Below are positions 7,369-11,032 of a stretch of 11,032 bases of DNA, piece after piece. Origin of the DNA: Paraglomus occultum (Eukaryota > Glomeromycota > Glomeromycetes > Paraglomerales > Paraglomeraceae); NCBI GenBank assembly GCA_910592205.1, contig CAJVPJ010001262.1, forward strand, positions 1-11,032, in the 5' to 3' direction. The translations under genes were made by a program, and so were the position numbers. How positions within the stretch are numbered: the first letter of the stretch is position 1; each line of letters starts with the position of its first letter. The notes below the pieces were generated by a model. It was given only the letters and a program-made list of their open reading frames with translations. It had not been told where the DNA came from and did not search any database.

Positions 7369-7929
7369 GTCTCGTTGAATAGTTAAAAAGTAAACATTGT
7401 CCCACCATCCTTTTGGGAACAGGATTGTGAGGCAAGCCGACCAATTACGATACTCTGTACGTCGTTCGACGTTACAAGAACAGGTTTGAATGCAGTCTTC
7501 CTCTACCGAGCAGTTCAGAAGCTTGAACCGATGGAAGGATATACCATCACAATATTTGCATAAGCAACGAATGGGCCTCTTCCTCTTCCCTATACTGTTC
7601 AACTTCTTGCCACTACCACATTATTATCTCTTGCATTATAATAAAGAAAACCCATCGTTTTTGGCATTCAACATCACGCGTTACAAATTATGTTTAACAT
7701 GTAATAGTAAATCTTATTTCTTATGTTATGGTCTAAATATGTTCGAGGTAAAGTTATCAGTGACCGATGCGATTTGTGATGCAGGCTGAAATAACTAGTC
7801 GATAGAGCCATATCTGATTGCAATTCTCTGTACGGTAAAGATTATCTAACCACACTCACTGCACTAAGACAAGAAAGCAAAATGAGATACTCACATAACT
7901 CACTTTACGTACACGTTTCCTATACTCGA
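7369..7929. other. Upstream region, no supported gene
   Basis: Open frames cover parts of both strands (minus up to 7602, plus 7490-7789). They begin at TTG or lack family motifs, and their composition is not coding-like. The minus-strand portion is probably the 5' UTR and promoter of the 7368 gene. No TATA-like or CAAT-like element stood out. Confidence 0.4.
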
Positions 7930-7984
7930 GCCGCCGTTTCATGATCCACGTCTCCAACGATCTTGCTCATAAGCAGTTTTCAAG
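7930..7984 (-). pseudogene. Remnant of the RPAIN-like second exon
   Basis: On the minus strand GCTTATGAG(C/A)AAGAT and GTTGGAGA(C/T)GT(G/C)GA match exon 2 of the 7368 gene (about 6993-7057) in the same order and orientation. Roughly 12 bases are lost between the two blocks, and a frame break leads quickly to a stop. An acceptor-like TTGCAG precedes it, in about the place of the intact exon's acceptor. It is probably a fragment of an upstream tandem copy. The match is short, so chance is not fully excluded. Confidence 0.45.
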
Positions 7985-8331
7985 GCCTGCAAGTCATTTT
8001 GCAAAGTACCCAAGAGTCAATTTGAATAGCACCTTAAAAACGTCTGAGGTTTTCCCAGGACTATGATTCGTTCCAGGGAGGCAGAGGTGGTATTTAGAGT
8101 ATAGTTTATAACAGCACCAGTGATTCACAATACCTGATCTTATAAAAGTTCTTCTATCACTTCTTTCAACCAGCTGGGCTGACAGCTCTTGTTAACAAGA
8201 GCGGTTAAATCTTATGACTGTTAAAAATCTTATATGTACGTGCATAAAAATGATGACTGTTAAAATCTTATATGTACGTGCATAAACATTACTCCCCAGT
8301 AAAAATAAATTGAACGAACATGCTTTTTTTT
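7985..8331. other. Spacer with palindrome and tandem repeat
   Basis: No coding exon is visible. It contains the repeats at 8185-8287 and the 3' flank of the large minus-strand gene. Confidence 0.5.
8185..8287. repeat. 18-base palindrome and 39-base tandem duplication
   Basis: GCTCTTGTTAACAAGAGC at 8185-8202 is a perfect palindrome. It is followed by two head-to-tail copies of a 39-base unit containing TGACTGTTAAA and ATCTTATATGTACGTGCATA (from 8215 and from 8254). A partial GTTAAATCTTAT lies between the palindrome and the repeats. Confidence 0.85.
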
Positions 8332-10755
8332 TTATTTTTTGGTGGGTGATGCGAAGACAATTGAATTGTCTATATTTGATCTACGCCTAAACTTTGTGTT
8401 TGTTTTATATAAACGCTCCATATGGGCATGCAATTTCAGGACGCGATTCTGAATAATATAATTACGTTAATATTAAGATTATTTGAAATGCTAATCAAAC
8501 AAATAAAAAATTTTTTTACCTTGAATTCGATCATTGCTTGAATTATTACGGGTAGATAATCTAGTTCCCGCGAAGTATCAGGAATCGCAAATCCGTTGAA
8601 TTGATCAACGAGATATATCCCGTCCACCCAATGCATCGAATACATAAAAAATTCTTTCTCTATATCAAAATTGTATTAAGAATACAATAGAATAAGCGGG
8701 AGAAAAGAGAGATGGAAAAACTCGACATTCTAAAAACTAGACGCAATTACATACTATACACGAGTAGACCATAAGTTTCCAAATCCTCGAGACCTTCAGG
8801 AAACAACCTTCGCAAGTTAAAAAGTGCCAATTGCATTGCTACAGATAAAGAACTTGAGTTAGTAATTTAACAAATAATCAAAGTTATTTTAAATTATTTT
8901 TACCTTTAAGCATTTTTTCTTTATCATCCTGCCACTTTTTGTCGTCGTGTTTGAAGGCGTTTCCAATCACCTCTCCAAATGCTACTTGAACGTGCTTGCT
9001 TCCAACCTTCATCACCAAAATAGCATCATGACACCAACTTCCAAGATTTGTCCTGCGTTTTTCCAAACATCTTGACAAATCCAATTGTCGTTTTCGATCT
9101 TCATTCTCAACTTCACCTCTAATTCAAAGTAAAATTATCGTTAATATTAATATACATAAAAACCAACAAACTAAAAAATAGCGTACGTTCTCATTGTGAC
9201 TATGCTGTTTACGTCAAGAAAAAGTTCCTCCCAAAGATGATTTATAATGCGGCTTCTGTACATATACTCCGATGTATTCGGATCACACAAAGGGTTGAAC
9301 GGTGTCTGAAAACACAATATGCTATCAATTACAAGGATTAGTTATAAAGGTTTGAATGGTGTCTGAAAACTATCAATTACAAGTTGGTTGATAAAATATC
9401 TTACAAGGCATTATAGACTAATTGTACCCATCGAAGAGGGTAGTCTCTTTCAAAGCGATACTCGTGATCTTCTTCAAATGGGCTTTTATTACAAATATTG
9501 CCCTCGATTATATTTAAGTCAATATAAACCCCGGTGGTGGCATCTTTTATAACCTTCGTATACCTCTCTAGAAGTAGTTTTATGTTCGCATCAATCTCAG
9601 GAAGTGACTCCGTGATCTTTGTTTCAATCTAAAATATATTCATGTTAAATAGAAGTAACCTAACCACAAATTAGCAAAAAATAAAGACCTTGCTCCAGTT
9701 TGATTCCATTGTAATCCATTCTTCATTGGTAAACAATTTCCTATGTGGATGATAAATGTTATGCTCCGCTAAGAATAAAATTTGATATCTTCCAATTCCA
9801 GTACCACTTAGAGTAGTCAATTTAATAACATCTGGAAACATAAGGGTTTATTAAAACACAGTCAACATGAATATAAAAAGGAAGATTCTGACAACCTGAT
9901 GATGGTTCCTCCATATCCTGCTCAAGATCTGTATCGTCGTCAAGTAAAGTGGTTGGAGTAGTGGGAGTATCGAGATCATAGTCAAGTGGAGTGGGAGTGG
10001 GAGTATCATTGCCCAGATTTACTCTTTTGTCCTGATTCTCGAGAGTCTGTTCTGCGTTCCTTTTGAGAGAAGCAATTTCCTTTTCGACCCCAGAAGCAAT
10101 TCTCTGTTCGAGCCCAGAAGCAATTTCTTTATGGATATTCACTACTACTGTAGTCTGTTCCTGCAAATGTCGCTCCTGCATCATAAAATAAAGATTAGCA
10201 AATTTAAAAAAAGTGATAAAGAAATACTAAAAAACCAACCTTTAACTTCGTAATCTCTTCAACACTCTTAGCCCGAACTCCTAAAAGGCTTAAATATTGC
10301 TTATTATTTTTCTTCCAAGTCTACAAATTGCAGTATCAAAATCTTTAATTTTCGTTCATTAACGTTAAGTTGTGTGGTTTATGAGTTACAATAAATGCTT
10401 GTAGCGAACCAACAGTTCAACACCCGGACGACCAACAGTCCCGTAATGTGCAACAAGCTAAAACTTTCTTGAACCATAGCGAACCAACAGTTCAACACCC
10501 GGACGACCAACAGTCCCGTAAATGTGCTAGCAGTTCAAGTCAAATAAGATTAATACTTTCCATTAGGTTGGCAAACATACTATCTGCCGTCACTTTGGCT
10601 GCCTCTGAGTAGTCGGGAGCATCGCGTATATCCTGTATCGCCTTTTTCATGAAATCCAAAGTTTTTGCCTTATTTAAATTTTTGGGCTCAAGCCATTTAG
10701 CCAAACCATCAAGAGACCATTGTTCGTGAGGCAAGCTGTTAAAAAATTCTGCCAT
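8332..10755 (-). CDS. Ten-exon unknown gene, coiled coil plus nuclease-like region
   Basis: Exons (minus): 10755-10594, 10320-10240, 10175-9896, 9831-9689, 9628-9428, 9305-9187, 9118-8904, 8838-8755, 8659-8520, 8448-8332; phases agree, about 513 residues. Two junctions are uncertain. Exon 1 could end at 10581 (GTATGT) or 10557, but only 10594 keeps frame with exon 2. Exon 5 could run to 9405 (GTAAGA) joined to 9321. Residues 1-54 are a tryptophan-containing helical region (PHEQWSLDGLAKWLE). Residues 75-133 are a coiled coil with eight-residue repeats (EIASGLEQ, RIASGVEK, EIASLKRN). Residues 137-174 are an acidic Pro/Thr linker. The C-terminal half is globular, with NPLCDPNTSEYMYRSRI, WCHDAILVM, VQVAFGEVIGNAFKHDDKKW and HWVDGIYLVDQFNGFAIP. 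D360 and E378, followed by lysines, resemble a divergent PD-(D/E)XK core, but the usual E-x-K lysine is absent; this is inference. There are no signal peptide or membrane segments. The stop codon overlaps an AATAAA (8336-8331). Probably a lineage-specific family; function unknown. Confidence 0.75.
9289..9383 (-). repeat. Duplicated intron-exon junction
   Basis: The 3' end of intron 5 and the start of exon 6 are present twice: 9289-9335 (functional) and 9346-9383 (decayed). Both contain, on the minus strand, CTTGTAATTGATAG, TTTTCAG|ACACC(G/A)TTCAA and CC. The copy farther upstream in the gene leads to a stop after a few codons in any phase, so only the downstream acceptor can be productive. 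Confidence 0.75.
10067..10135 (-). repeat. 24-base repeats coding for an 8-residue unit
   Basis: Within exon 3 of the large gene, AGAAGCAATT recurs three times at 24-base spacing, giving EIASGLEQ, RIASGVEK and EIASLKRN. The period is a multiple of three, so the coiled coil has grown by in-frame duplication. Confidence 0.75.
10402..10527. repeat. Direct repeat inside intron 1
   Basis: About 50 bases beginning TAGCGAACCAACAGTTCAAC and ending CAGTCCCGTA(A)ATGTGC occur at 10402-10451 and 10477-10527, almost identical, 75 bases apart. They lie wholly in the first intron of the large gene and explain why this intron is two to four times longer than the others. Confidence 0.9.
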
Positions 10756-10859
10756 ATCGATATTAGAATTTCTCAGGAAAAGAGTCGATTGTAATGGGCG
10801 CGTTAAAATTTATATTTTATAGCCGTGTCACAAGAGAAGTAAACAACACATGCAACACG
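10756..10859 (-). promoter_or_regulatory. Upstream region of the large gene
   Basis: This stretch directly precedes the ATG and is the counterpart of 6125-6290. Blocks kept in both are TATCGAT before the ATG, GAGTCGATTGTAATGG, the AT-rich AAATTTATATTTTA, TATAGCCG, TGTCACAAGAGA and GTAAAC. Their retention in a copy whose coding part is dead fits common ancestry. Whether any block is a binding site or TATA element cannot be decided here. Confidence 0.45.
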
Positions 10860-11032
10860 CGGAGCGAAAAGTTTGATACACCAAATTTGCCACCCCCCAA
10901 AATTTTTTTTGTGTCATGAGAATTTACGTCATAATATAACCTGAAATTTTAGGAGAATTTTTTTGAAGACTTTTTCTTTATTCTGTGCAAGTTTTAAGCG
11001 CGTCCCGCTGGTATGGCATCGTTGGAACGGAC
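10860..11032. other. Unassigned edge, possible repeat element end
   Basis: GTTTGATACACCAAATTTGC, then a C-run, AAAATTTTTTTT and further T-rich tracts give a composition unlike the rest of the window. It has the look of the end of a dispersed DNA element, but no inverted partner or transposase lies inside the window. No gene is visible. Confidence 0.25.

Noticed and set aside
7369-7602. N-terminal extension of the RPAIN-like gene with Cys pairs (CLCKYC, CSC)
   Set aside because: It begins at TTG and its Cys-rich text does not match the RPAIN zinc finger, which belongs at the C-terminus. ATG 7368 gives the expected family start.
7490-7789. Plus-strand 99-codon ORF
   Set aside because: It has no motif, overlaps the probable 5' region of a minus-strand gene, and its composition is that of AT-rich non-coding sequence.

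Overview
The window looks like accessory DNA from an AT-rich fungus. The intact genes are cut by short GT-AG introns of about 60 to 110 bases, with GTATGT, GTGAGT and GTAAAA donors and T-rich acceptors. There is no bacterial operon, Shine-Dalgarno site, tRNA, rRNA or CRISPR array. The protein style (multi-copy unknown families with decayed paralogues, short introns, many small tandem duplications) fits an early-diverging filamentous fungus. My best guess is an arbuscular mycorrhizal fungus such as Rhizophagus; this is inference from pattern memory, not a search.

Left third (1-3540). Two diverged direct repeats (about 578-985 and 3015-3375) carry dense CGTGAC/GTCACG palindromes followed by a TATA-like box. 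They flank a degenerate plus-strand interval. That interval holds a 38-base tandem repeat, a broken gene with a poly-G minisatellite (RYKPYRTNGKT repeated three times), an AATAAA signal, and a fragment of another gene with an in-frame stop.

Middle (3543-6290). On the minus strand lie a clear pseudogene (3543-4733, three exons, mitochondrial-presequence-like start, at least four frameshifts and one stop), a frameshifted coiled-coil ORF (4848-5175), a weak small ORF (5186-5440), and a broken copy of the 5' end and upstream region of the large gene on the right (5975-6290).

Right half (6752-11032). Two spliced minus-strand genes look intact. One is a 124-residue, three-exon gene resembling the N-terminal and middle parts of RPA-interacting protein but lacking the C-terminal zinc finger. 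The other is a ten-exon gene (8332-10755, about 513 residues) with a coiled coil, an acidic linker and a C-terminal region that could be a distant nuclease-fold domain. Its introns carry small duplications.

No joint pathway can be read from the genes. The theme is turnover of lineage-specific gene families: intact copies, decaying copies and duplicated 5' ends, almost all on the minus strand. I saw no clear defence system, virus or complete transposon.
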